From positions 1,752,307 through 1,816,306 of the forward strand of contig NZ_AEUY02000005.1 of NCBI RefSeq assembly GCF_000188035.1: 64,000 bases of DNA. The letters run 5' to 3'. The notes below the pieces were generated by a model. That model did no database searches, was not told where the DNA came from, and saw only the letters and a list, made by a program, of their open reading frames with translations. This document shows, piece after piece, positions 55,557 through 63,938 of this stretch. Each line of letters begins with the position of its first letter. Within the stretch, counting starts at the first letter, position 1. Made by a program: the position numbers and the translations under genes. The DNA comes from Streptococcus pseudoporcinus LQ 940-04 (GTDB lineage: Bacteria; Bacillota; Bacilli; Lactobacillales; Streptococcaceae).

Positions 55557-57290
55557 TTATGACAGTTTCCAATTAACTGCCTTTTGTCGTGCCTCAACAA
55601 AATTTTTATAGATACCTTCTGCTTGAATTAGCTCTTCATGTGTGCCTTTTTGATTTATTTTTCCATTTGCTAAAACAAGTATTTGGTTTGCATTTTTTAT
55701 TGTCTTTAGTCTATGTGCTATCATTATTACTGTTTTATTTCTTGTGAGTTCCTCCATAGCAACCTGCAATTTATCCTCATTTTCGGGGTCTACATTTGCA
55801 GTAGCTTCATCGAAAATAATGATAGGTGCATTCTTTATCATTGCTCTTGCAATTGATATTCTTTGTCTTTCTCCACCAGATAGACTTGCACCTCCCTCTC
55901 CTATAACTGTTTCATATTGTTCAGGAAGCTTCATAATAAATTCATGACAACACGCTTTCTTTGCAGCTTCTATAACTTCCTCATGTGTAGCATCTGGCTT
56001 GGCAAACTTTATATTGTTCTCAATAGTGTCTTGAAATAAATAAACATTTTGAAAAACCATACTAATTTGTCTCATTAATGACTCCAATGAATATTCCTTA
56101 ATATTATGTCTACCTATGCTGATTTCTCCTTTCTCTACATCCCAAAATCTCGCTATCAAATTGCAAAATGTAGTTTTTCCAGCTCCTGAAGGTCCAACTA
56201 TAGCTGTCATTTGGTTTTGTGGTATCTTGACCGAAATATCATCAAGGATTTTTTTACCTGAATATGAAAACTCTACATTATCAAAAGAAATATCAAAAGT
56301 AGTAGGCTTTATGTCTTTTCCATCAATATCCATCTGTGGAAATTCCTCTAACTTCCTTGTTTGCTCAATAGATCCACTAACAACTCTGAGAGAGGTTGTT
56401 GCACTTCCTGCCAATTTTATTTGAGAAAAAGCAAGAAAAGAAATTATAATCGTCATAACTGTATTTAAGAATGAGAGTTCTCCATTGATATAAAAGAAAA
56501 TACCTGCACCTATTATCAAAATGCTAAACAAATCCAAAAGAATATTTTGCAAAATCGTATAAGGTGTAAACAGTTTTTCACAATCAAGATTTATTTTTCT
56601 ACTATTTTCAATAGCACCTCTGACTTTTTCATCTCCTTTCCCTGTTAAATTGAAAGATTTTATAACAGACATTCCTCCAATTTGCTCTAAAATGGCATCA
56701 ACTAATTTAGCAGATGCTTCTTGTCTTTTAGGAAGAACACTCCTTGATTTGCTTTCCATTTTTGAGAGAACAAATAAGTACAATAGGCATCCAATTGCAA
56801 CAATAAAACCTATTCTCCACTCAAATGCTAAAATCATTATTGTAAATATTATCGTGTTTATAAAACCTGATAATGTATTTACCATAACCATTGCGGCGGT
56901 ATTTTCTACATCTTCTAAAACAGTTGTAGAAATTCCAACCACTTCACCAATATTGTTTTCATTGAAAAATCCCATAGGAATTTTTTTGAGCATTTCTCCT
57001 ATTGCTACTCTTTTATTTGCCACCATGAAATAACTTGCATGGCATTGCTTTAATTGTGAAAAATAATTTGTAACACTTCTTCCGATTATGCTAATAACAA
57101 GAAGTATTAATGCTATCCACGCAGGCATCATGCTCATGTCTTTTTGGGCAATTGCTTTCACTATAAAATAAATAGCACTGATTTGAAGCATATGAAAAAT
57201 CGCAAACAAAAAACTTACCCATATAGAGTGATATACATTTTTCTTTTCATCACCTGAGAAATCTAAAATCTTTTTTAAAGCACTTAACAT
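55557..57290 (-). CDS. ABC half-transporter 2 (YbtQ/IrtB-like, membrane plus ATPase)
   Basis: 577 aa. N-terminal six-helix exporter-type membrane domain (about 1-310), then ATPase with Walker A GPSGAGKTTFCN, Q-loop MVFQNVYLFQD, signature LSGGERQRISIARAM, Walker B IIIFDEATANVDPE and H-loop IAHRLK. The pair with half-transporter 1 is of the type that imports metallophores (YbtPQ, IrtAB) or exports other substrates. It overlaps half-transporter 1 by seven bases, which fixes 1:1 expression. Confidence 0.85.
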   Translation of the reverse strand: MLSALKKILDFSGDEKKNVYHSIWVSFLFAIFHMLQISAIYFIVKAIAQKDMSMMPAWIALILLVISIIGRSVTNYFSQLKQCHASYFMVANKRVAIGEMLKKIPMGFFNENNIGEVVGISTTVLEDVENTAAMVMVNTLSGFINTIIFTIMILAFEWRIGFIVAIGCLLYLFVLSKMESKSRSVLPKRQEASAKLVDAILEQIGGMSVIKSFNLTGKGDEKVRGAIENSRKINLDCEKLFTPYTILQNILLDLFSILIIGAGIFFYINGELSFLNTVMTIIISFLAFSQIKLAGSATTSLRVVSGSIEQTRKLEEFPQMDIDGKDIKPTTFDISFDNVEFSYSGKKILDDISVKIPQNQMTAIVGPSGAGKTTFCNLIARFWDVEKGEISIGRHNIKEYSLESLMRQISMVFQNVYLFQDTIENNIKFAKPDATHEEVIEAAKKACCHEFIMKLPEQYETVIGEGGASLSGGERQRISIARAMIKNAPIIIFDEATANVDPENEDKLQVAMEELTRNKTVIMIAHRLKTIKNANQILVLANGKINQKGTHEELIQAEGIYKNFVEARQKAVNWKLS

Positions 57291-59029
57291 TTCATCTCAC
57301 CATCCTTAGTTCCTATATGAGCGTTCCACATATTTCGGTATAATTCACAACCTTCTAATAATTCATCATGCTTACCGTATGAAACAAGTTTTCCATTCTC
57401 AATTAAGAATATTTGTTCTGCATCTGTTATAGTTGATAACCTATGAGCAATAATAATCACCGTTTTATCTTTTATAAGCTTTGATAAAGCTTGCTTTATA
57501 ATCACTTCATTTTCAGGATCTATATATGAAGTAGCTTCATCAAGTATTACTATAGGTGCATTTTTGAGCATTGCTCTTGCAATTGATATTCTTTGTCTTT
57601 CTCCACCAGAAACATGGCTCCCACTACTTCCGACAACCGTATCGTAACCATGTTCCATTTTCATAATAAAATCATGACAACCCGATTTCTTAGCAATGTC
57701 TTCTACTTCTTTATCACTGGCACTTGGATTACCCATTCGGATATTTTCCCTAATACTTTCGTTGAACAAAAAATTATCCTGAGAAACAAAAGCAGTTAAA
57801 CTATATAATTGCTTTAATGGAATTTCCTTAAGATTGTATCCACCAATATTTATATTTCCTTCCGTAATATCCCAATATCCAGCTATTAATTTTGCTAAAG
57901 TTGACTTGCCACTTCCACTTGGCCCAACAAAAGCCACTGTTGTCCCTTCTTTTATGTTTAGGGATATTCCATGAAGAATTTCTTTTTCTTCTTCATATCC
58001 AAACTTTACATTTTGTAAATCAATATTATATTGCTGGATAGTCACTTCTCCATCAGAATGCTTTTGTTCTTTTCCTTCTAAAATTAAGTTAATAGAATTA
58101 GCAATAGTTCCTATCTTAGCAAGACCATCAACAAAATTGATTGTTTCAAGTAAAGGTCCTGCAATACCTAAAGATAGAATAATAACAGATATAAATACTT
58201 CTGCACTCAAACTGCCACTAATGTAGAAATACCAACCAAATGGAAGCACTGTTATCATTGTAGTAGGAGATATATTTTTAGATAAAGATACAGGTAACTG
58301 ACAGCTCTTCATCCATTCATAAAAGTATCTTGCATTTGCAATGACTTTATCTTTGTACTTTGCGTACGATTTCTTGTCTTGATTAAATGTTTTTATCACT
58401 TCTATTCCATTGACATACTCAATAATTGCAGAATTCATTTCTCGATTTACCTTTACAGATCCTTCATATTGAACAGCATAATTTTTCATTACGAGTCCCA
58501 TAAAAAGCATCCCCAAAGGAATGGATACTAATGATAAAAGAGCCATTCTCCAATCAAGAAATAATAAGTAAATAAATATACTCAAAGAGCCTAATAAATT
58601 TGAGGTCATTTCAGGTAAAAGGTGTGCCAGAGGCTTTTCCATACTTTCAACTTGATCAACAATAATTTGCTTAAAATTTCCACTTGGAACAGAGATTATT
58701 TCCCCTAATGGCATCTTTGGGAGTTTTTCAAGCATTCTTAAACGAACATCTTTCAGTACACTAAAAGTTGCTTTATGAGATACAGATAAAGCCATAGAGT
58801 ATAAAAATGATTTTAAGATGTAGGATAACAATCCTATTCCTAACCATAAGGAATAAATTTTAAAATCCTCATTTCCCTTTAACAATTCAACTAAAATACG
58901 ACTTGCTGCAATATATGGAACAATCCCTGCAATAACACCGATACTCGCTATAAATACAGATGTTTTTAACTTTGAATGTTCCTTTTTTGCAAGCTCCCAC
59001 AATATAGTAGCAGGACTTTTTTGTTTCAT
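57284..59029 (-). CDS. ABC half-transporter 1 (YbtP/IrtA-like, membrane plus ATPase)
   Basis: 581 aa. Six membrane helices (about 15-310), then ATPase: [59 protein letters not shown]. No siderophore-interaction domain is fused. I start at the ATG at 59029, seven bases after GGAGGT; five upstream codons are open but overlap that site. First gene after the TetR gene, behind a terminator and a TetR-type operator. Confidence 0.85.
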   Translation of the reverse strand: MKQKSPATILWELAKKEHSKLKTSVFIASIGVIAGIVPYIAASRILVELLKGNEDFKIYSLWLGIGLLSYILKSFLYSMALSVSHKATFSVLKDVRLRMLEKLPKMPLGEIISVPSGNFKQIIVDQVESMEKPLAHLLPEMTSNLLGSLSIFIYLLFLDWRMALLSLVSIPLGMLFMGLVMKNYAVQYEGSVKVNREMNSAIIEYVNGIEVIKTFNQDKKSYAKYKDKVIANARYFYEWMKSCQLPVSLSKNISPTTMITVLPFGWYFYISGSLSAEVFISVIILSLGIAGPLLETINFVDGLAKIGTIANSINLILEGKEQKHSDGEVTIQQYNIDLQNVKFGYEEEKEILHGISLNIKEGTTVAFVGPSGSGKSTLAKLIAGYWDITEGNINIGGYNLKEIPLKQLYSLTAFVSQDNFLFNESIRENIRMGNPSASDKEVEDIAKKSGCHDFIMKMEHGYDTVVGSSGSHVSGGERQRISIARAMLKNAPIVILDEATSYIDPENEVIIKQALSKLIKDKTVIIIAHRLSTITDAEQIFLIENGKLVSYGKHDELLEGCELYRNMWNAHIGTKDGEMKC

Positions 59030-59050
59030 AATCAACACCTCCAAATAAAA

Positions 59051-59076
59051 TAACTTAATTAGCTAACTTAGTTATC
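59051..59076. promoter_or_regulatory. TetR-type operator ahead of the ABC genes
   Basis: TAACTTAGTTA (59064-59074) is an exact copy of the core of the operator over the TetR promoter. A second, imperfect copy TAACTTAATTA (59051-59061) lies 13 bases away in the same orientation. They lie just before the half-transporter 1 ribosome site. Confidence 0.75.
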
Positions 59077-59089
59077 TTTATTTTAAAAA

Positions 59090-59122
59090 ATATAAGGGCG
59101 CTTAATACCCTTTCCCTTATAT
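59090..59122 (-). terminator. Terminator between the TetR gene and the ABC operon
   Basis: 9-bp perfect stem ATATAAGGG / CCCTTATAT, 15-base loop, followed on the minus strand by TTTTTT. It starts directly after the TetR stop. Confidence 0.85.
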
Positions 59123-59776
59123 TTAAAAACCTCGTAATTTCTCCCATCCATCATAAAAAAACTTCGAAACTATTCTTGTGTTTAACTTTACTTCCTCTTC
59201 TGTTTGAGAATGTATTATAATTTCACACAATGCATTAATATAAGCATGGTTTAACAAATGCATTGCATTTTTAGGGACTTCTGATTTTATATTCTTTTTC
59301 TTTGAAATAATATGAAACGCTTTATGTCTATTTATATCTTCCTTTTCCACAAGAAGCTCTATATAATTATCATATTTCGTACCATATGATTTATATATTA
59401 AAAGATTAAATAAATCTTTTTTGCTAAACATATATAATGCAGATTCAATTGACCCTTCAATGTTAATTTTTGATAAATCTTCTCCACAATTTTTTTCTAT
59501 ATTTTGAAAAGATTCCTCTTCAAACTTGTTATAAAAACCCAAAAGTTCTTTTGCCAATGGATCAACTAAACTGATAAATAAATCTTCTTTGTCATTAAAA
59601 TGCCTGTAAAAAGCACCCGTTGTAACTCCAGCATCTTTACAAATTTTTCTTAAATTAGCTCGTTCATATCCATCCTTCAAAAAATTCGCTTTACCACTAT
59701 CCATGATTTTTTTATGTGTAAGCTCATATCCATTCAAATCTGCCATTACTCTGCCTACTTTCTCTTTACTGATCAA
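59123..59776 (-). CDS. TetR/AcrR-family repressor of the cargo operon
   Basis: 217 aa from a TTG start (GAGG six bases upstream), or 207 aa from the ATG at 59746; the sequence alone does not decide. The helix-turn-helix is NLRKICKDAGVTTGAFYRHF then NDKEDLF, the typical TetR domain; the C-terminal domain is variable, as expected of a ligand sensor. It lies directly upstream of the ABC genes and has a palindromic operator over its own promoter and a copy before the ABC genes, so autorepression and control of the transport genes are likely. Confidence 0.88.
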   Translation of the reverse strand: MISKEKVGRVMADLNGYELTHKKIMDSGKANFLKDGYERANLRKICKDAGVTTGAFYRHFNDKEDLFISLVDPLAKELLGFYNKFEEESFQNIEKNCGEDLSKINIEGSIESALYMFSKKDLFNLLIYKSYGTKYDNYIELLVEKEDINRHKAFHIISKKKNIKSEVPKNAMHLLNHAYINALCEIIIHSQTEEEVKLNTRIVSKFFYDGWEKLRGF

Positions 59777-59791
59777 TTTCCCGCCTCATCT

Positions 59792-59836
59792 TGATAACTT
59801 AGTTATCATTTTAATATTGTCGATTATGTTTGTCAA
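59792..59836 (-). promoter_or_regulatory. TetR gene promoter and operator
   Basis: On the minus strand -35 TTGACA (59831-59836), 17-base spacer, -10 TAAAAT (59808-59813), then the palindrome TGATAACTTAGTTATCA (59792-59808, plus-strand reading) over the start point. The operator position gives straightforward autorepression. Confidence 0.85.
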
Positions 59837-59903
59837 GTATTTTCTGGAACTCTAATAAAAAAAATGGTACAATAAGTACAAATAGTTTTATACACGCTTA
59901 ATG

Positions 59904-60040
59904 CTTGCTATCTTAATCGTTCTTTTGTAGCAAGCACAGTAAGTGTACGGACACTTACGAAAAAATTGATGAAGCAGCCCTCTGGGATCTGCTTCTTTTT
60001 TTATCAATTTTTAACTTGTTAGGGTGTACCCTAAGACCCC
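59904..60040 (+). other. Candidate origin of transfer (oriT) and leader of mobC
   Basis: Four stem-loops in 137 bases: GCTTGCTA / TAGCAAGC (59904-59936), GTAAGTGT-ACGG-ACACTTAC (59940-59959), a terminator GAAGCAG / CTGCTTC plus eight T (59972-60004), and TTAGGGT-GT-ACCCTAA (60019-60034) followed by GACCCCG. A cluster of inverted repeats immediately before mobC and the relaxase is typical of oriT. The nick site is not identified. Confidence 0.55.
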
Positions 60041-60067
60041 GAAATACATTCAAAGGAGGATTTACCT

Positions 60068-60418
60068 ATGGCAAATAGAATACGAAATGAAAGACTTGAA
60101 ATTAAATTAACCGAAGAAGAAAAGGCTCTTTTTGAGGAGAAAAGAAAACTTGCTAAGTGTAGAAATATGAGCCTTTTTATTCGCAAATGCGTTTTAGAAA
60201 AGGAAATATATCAAGTGGATTTAGAGCCGTTTAGAGATTTACAGGGCTTGCTTTCCAACGCTACAAACAACATAAATCAGATTGCAAAGCGTGTAAATTC
60301 GACCGGCATAATCTACAAAGATGATATAAACGATATGAAAAAGCAGATTGAACATTTCTCAAAAGAGTTGTGGCAAATTCATTCCCTGCTGCTTAACAGG
60401 ACTTCAGGAGGTGATTAA
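60068..60418 (+). CDS. mobC: MobC-family relaxosome protein
   Basis: 116 aa. The N-terminal ribbon-helix-helix-like part (RLEIKLTEEEKALFEEKRKL, then MSLFIRKCVL) and the C-terminal NINQIAKRVNSTG motif are those of MobC proteins that help the relaxase open oriT. AAAGGAGG precedes the ATG. Six bases separate it from the relaxase gene. First gene after the oriT-like region. Confidence 0.9.
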   Translation: MANRIRNERLEIKLTEEEKALFEEKRKLAKCRNMSLFIRKCVLEKEIYQVDLEPFRDLQGLLSNATNNINQIAKRVNSTGIIYKDDINDMKKQIEHFSKELWQIHSLLLNRTSGGD

Positions 60419-60423
60419 ATTTT

Positions 60424-61755
60424 ATGGCTATTACAAAAATACATCCTATAAAATCAACCCTTAATCTTGCCATTTCATATATTGTTAATGGAGAAAAAAC
60501 AGATGAGCAAATCTTAGTAAGCACTCATAAATGCCATCAGGAAACTGCTCATACTCAATTTTTAAGAACACGAAATGATGCAGGAACAAACGGAACTGTT
60601 CTTGCAAGACACCTCATTCAATCCTTTTTACCCGGAGAAGCAAGTCCTGAAATGGCACATCAAATCGGTCTTGAACTATGTAAAAAGATATTAAAGGATG
60701 AGTACGAATTTGTCTTATCTACCCATATAGATAAAGGGCATATTCATAATCACGTCATATTTAATAATGTAAATATGGTAACGGGCAAATGCTATCAGTC
60801 CAACAAGAGAAGTTACCACCAAATCAGGTATCAAAGCGATAAGCTATGCAAGGATAATAACCTTTCTGTGATTGATGAGTTCTACGAGAGCTATAAGAGA
60901 AAGTACAAAACAAATGGTAAGTCATGGTATGAAAATGAGCAATCTAAGAAAGGTAATTCTTGGAAAAGCAGGCTTCAATTTGACATTGATCATTTGATAA
61001 AACAGTCTAAAGATTGGGAAGAATTTCTAAAGAAAATGGCGGAACTTGGTTATGAAATAAAGCATGGAAAACATATAGCTTTTAAGCCAAAAGATAAGCA
61101 GAGATTTACAAGGTCTAAGACGATTGGCGAAGATTATACCGAAGAAAGATTAAAAGAGCGTATTACAGAAAGGAGTGCTATTAAGGATCCTGCTGTCAAA
61201 AAACGAATAGGAAATGTCATCAATATGAATACCAATGCCAAAGTGAAAGAGAGCAAAGGCTATGAATATTGGGCAACAAAACATAACCTTAATACAATGG
61301 CTGAATCAGTTATTTTCATCAGAGAACATGGCATTAACTCCGTTAAACAGCTTGATGAATATATCAAAAAAAGTGCTGAAGAAAGACAAGGTTTACAAGA
61401 TAAAATCAAAGAAATTGATAAGGACATGCAGCTACTTTCTGATACTATGGAACAAGTTCATACTGTTAAAAAATATCGAGCCTACTACAAAGAATATAAG
61501 GCAAATCCATCGGACAAGGCATTTTTTGAAGAATACAAATCGCAAATCACGCTCTATGAAACTGCTCTTTCCAAGCTGAAAAGCTCCTATTCTAAACTTC
61601 CAAATTCAAAGAATATTTTAGATAGACTTGATAAACTGCAAGAAAAAAAGAATATCCTCATGAAAGAGTATTCTTCCTCAAAATCTACTATGGACGAGCT
61701 TTATCAAATACGAAAGAACTATGGAATTTACATGGGCAAGGAGATTGAGAGATAA
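60424..61755 (+). CDS. Relaxase / mobilization nuclease
   Basis: 443 aa, MOBP-type (VirD2-like) relaxase. The metal-binding histidines are in THIDKGHIHNHVIFNN: His101-x-Asp103 and His106, His108, His110, so the catalytic centre is intact. It nicks oriT and pilots the strand into the recipient. The last 160 residues are a charged coiled coil (EERQGLQDKIKEIDKDMQLL and similar). It overlaps nothing and ends 58 bases before a strong hairpin facing the convergent SSB-like gene. Confidence 0.92.
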   Translation: MAITKIHPIKSTLNLAISYIVNGEKTDEQILVSTHKCHQETAHTQFLRTRNDAGTNGTVLARHLIQSFLPGEASPEMAHQIGLELCKKILKDEYEFVLSTHIDKGHIHNHVIFNNVNMVTGKCYQSNKRSYHQIRYQSDKLCKDNNLSVIDEFYESYKRKYKTNGKSWYENEQSKKGNSWKSRLQFDIDHLIKQSKDWEEFLKKMAELGYEIKHGKHIAFKPKDKQRFTRSKTIGEDYTEERLKERITERSAIKDPAVKKRIGNVINMNTNAKVKESKGYEYWATKHNLNTMAESVIFIREHGINSVKQLDEYIKKSAEERQGLQDKIKEIDKDMQLLSDTMEQVHTVKKYRAYYKEYKANPSDKAFFEEYKSQITLYETALSKLKSSYSKLPNSKNILDRLDKLQEKKNILMKEYSSSKSTMDELYQIRKNYGIYMGKEIER

Positions 61756-61812
61756 TTTTTTCTCTCCTCTTTTTCTACCTTGATTTGGCAATTCAAGACC
61801 AATAAAAAAATA

Positions 61813-61840
61813 GTCGGTGCAGTCCTAAGACCACACCGAC
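61813..61840. terminator. Convergent hairpin between relaxase and SSB-like genes
   Basis: GTCGGTG / CACCGAC stem with an internal GTC / GAC continuation. A-run on one side and T-rich sequence on the other, between converging genes. Confidence 0.75.
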
Positions 61841-61847
61841 CGTAAAT

Positions 61848-62507
61848 TTATCTCTCAGCTTCTTTGCTTACTTCTTTCTTTTCTTTCGGCTTTTCCTTAT
61901 CTTCAGCCTGATATTTTTTGATAGCCCCAAGTACAGATTCTTTCTTTTCTTCTTGTCCTTTCATTTGTTCCTTTGCCTTTAACAGCTTTGAAGAAAGTAT
62001 CCTGATGTTGCTATGCTCCTTGCCGTTATCATCAATGGAGGTTCTGATTTGTCCAAAGAGCTTAACAAAATCTCCCTGCTTAAAGTCCTTTGGAATATCG
62101 CTTTTTTCTCCGTATGCCGAGCAATTATGATAGACCTTATTCCCTTCATCATCTTTAGATACTACGGAGAAATTCGCTACCTTAAAGGCTTCTCCGTTCT
62201 TATTTTCCCTTTCAACTACATCAACCTCTCCAACGATATTTCCAACAATATTGATAAGATTATCCTTTTCTTCCTGAGCATAAGGCAGGTCTTTTATCTG
62301 TCCCTGTTCTCTTAAATCCTCAATCATATAGTCAAATTCCTCATGCAGCAAATTAAGGCTGTCATTGTCCATATAAGCGTCATAGAGCTTATCTAAGGCA
62401 CTTTCATCATTGATACCTTTTTCCATGCTTATAATCGCTTTTACAAAGTCCTTATGGTTATCATTTACCATATCTTCTATCTGATTTCTCATTGTTTTGT
62501 AATCCAT
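61848..62507 (-). CDS. SSB-like OB-fold protein of the element
   Basis: 219 aa from the ATG at 62507 (seven bases after AAAGGAGAT; the frame opens six codons earlier in the ribosome site). The first ~80 residues are helical and acidic. The middle (NIVGEVDVVERENKNGEAFK to FVKLFGQIRTSIDDNGKEHS) has the shape of a single-stranded-DNA-binding OB domain. The tail is Lys/Glu-rich and contains SVLGAIKKYQAED, a motif shared with the helicase upstream. Probably protects transferred DNA; 42 bases downstream of the helicase gene. Confidence 0.7.
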   Translation of the reverse strand: MDYKTMRNQIEDMVNDNHKDFVKAIISMEKGINDESALDKLYDAYMDNDSLNLLHEEFDYMIEDLREQGQIKDLPYAQEEKDNLINIVGNIVGEVDVVERENKNGEAFKVANFSVVSKDDEGNKVYHNCSAYGEKSDIPKDFKQGDFVKLFGQIRTSIDDNGKEHSNIRILSSKLLKAKEQMKGQEEKKESVLGAIKKYQAEDKEKPKEKKEVSKEAER

Positions 62508-62549
62508 GTTTTTATCTCCTTTCATGGCAAAAGGGAGGTTCCCCTCCCC

Positions 62550-63938
62550 TTATCTTAAAAATTCCTGTTCTTTTGTTTTTTGCTTTTCTTCTGTTTTACT
62601 TTCTTCCTGATAGGCTCTTATCTGTCCTAAGATAGATGGTTTATCACCCGTTTTCTGTGTGGCTTCCTCTTTGGTATGCAAATTATCTTCAACATCATAG
62701 GTTGACTCAAAATAATCGCTGTCCTTAAAGTCATTGTCATATCTGTCAGGAATGCCGTCATTATCCATATCTTTAGAAAGAGGATCGTAGAAGTTCCCTT
62801 CATCATCAATATCAAGTCCAAGTACCGCCCTTAAATCTTCCGAATCGACATAGACCAAATCACTAAAAGAAGAAAGCTCAATCTCATTTTTCATATTTCG
62901 TAGAGCTTCGTTTTCTCCCTTGTTTTCATAATCAAAACTCTCCGTTTTAATCGGTATATTTTCAATATACTGTGTCCATGTCTTATCCTCTAAGTTAAGC
63001 TCATATTGGATACTGTGTCTTTCGTCAGGTGTATTGGTATAGGCGATGCCGATATGCTTTAGGTCAGGATATAGAGCGTCAAACTCATCATAACTATGAT
63101 TTTCTTCATACTCTCTGTTGCAGAAGTCAATGATGGCTCGTTTTACATCTTCTACAAGGGGATTATAATTTCTCTTTTCTTCCACTTCTCCCATATCAAG
63201 GAGCTTATTCAGTTCTGCCAAGCGAAGCACCTTATTTTTTAGTTCATCAGCTTTTTCAAAAGGCTTTTTTAATTCCTCTTTGGCATTTTCAAGCTGTTCT
63301 TTTGTGCTGAAGAGCTTTTCTTCAAGCCTCTTTAATTTCTCAGGCATTTTCTCAAGAGCATTATCCAGTCTTGTAATATTACCGTCCGCACTCGTTCCAA
63401 ACTCTCCTGAATGCTTTGCAGCACCATTTAAGCTAAAGTTATGCTCATTGGTAAAGAAGTTATAGCTGACCTCCAAATCCATGTTTCTGTACTTTCCTAT
63501 GACCTTGCTTTCATTGATTTTTACTTTGGAAATCGCTTCAAGCAGCTTTTCTCCGGCTAATTTCTTATCGGTAATTTTTTCGCCTAAAATGATAATAGAA
63601 GTGAACTTTTCATCGCCTTCAGCTTTAGGTTCTACACTTGCTATATCTTTCTTTACAGCTTCAATTAGCTTTTCCGTCCTTGCAATTTCTTCAGGATAGT
63701 TTTTAGCGACCTTATCCTCTAATCTGTAACGGTTGGACTTGTAGTTTGCTTCAAGCATTTTAAGTTTTGTAACCTCATTATCCAGATCCATTTTTTCCTT
63801 GATTTTCGGATCACCTGTAGCAAGGGCTTTAATCTCTGCATAGTTTAAGCTGCTTTCGTCCACATCTTCTGCAACTCTTACAGGTGTCTTACTTGTCATA
63901 ATCTGAGAAATGAACTTCTGCTTATTTTCTATAGTCTG
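62550..63938 (-). CDS. C-terminal exon of a large SNF2-type helicase
   Basis: 462 aa readable to the intron border. The frame passes upstream of its first ATG (63899) and reads QTIENKQKFISQIMTSK, the conserved end of the helicase core in the giant SNF2/DNA-methylase-like proteins of Tn1549/CTn-type elements. The rest is a coiled region (about 60-260), a mixed domain, an acidic stretch resembling a calcium-binding DxDxDG repeat (DMDNDGIPDRYDND) and the tail KPSILGQIRAYQEES. It is not a 449-aa stand-alone protein: the 5' exon lies beyond the group II intron at the window edge. Confidence 0.78.
   Translation of the reverse strand, partial: QTIENKQKFISQIMTSKTPVRVAEDVDESSLNYAEIKALATGDPKIKEKMDLDNEVTKLKMLEANYKSNRYRLEDKVAKNYPEEIARTEKLIEAVKKDIASVEPKAEGDEKFTSIIILGEKITDKKLAGEKLLEAISKVKINESKVIGKYRNMDLEVSYNFFTNEHNFSLNGAAKHSGEFGTSADGNITRLDNALEKMPEKLKRLEEKLFSTKEQLENAKEELKKPFEKADELKNKVLRLAELNKLLDMGEVEEKRNYNPLVEDVKRAIIDFCNREYEENHSYDEFDALYPDLKHIGIAYTNTPDERHSIQYELNLEDKTWTQYIENIPIKTESFDYENKGENEALRNMKNEIELSSFSDLVYVDSEDLRAVLGLDIDDEGNFYDPLSKDMDNDGIPDRYDNDFKDSDYFESTYDVEDNLHTKEEATQKTGDKPSILGQIRAYQEESKTEEKQKTKEQEFLR

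Noticed and set aside
62550..63899. Complete 449-aa hypothetical protein
   Set aside because: The frame continues upstream of the ATG to the intron border with conserved helicase sequence; there is no ribosome site at 63899.
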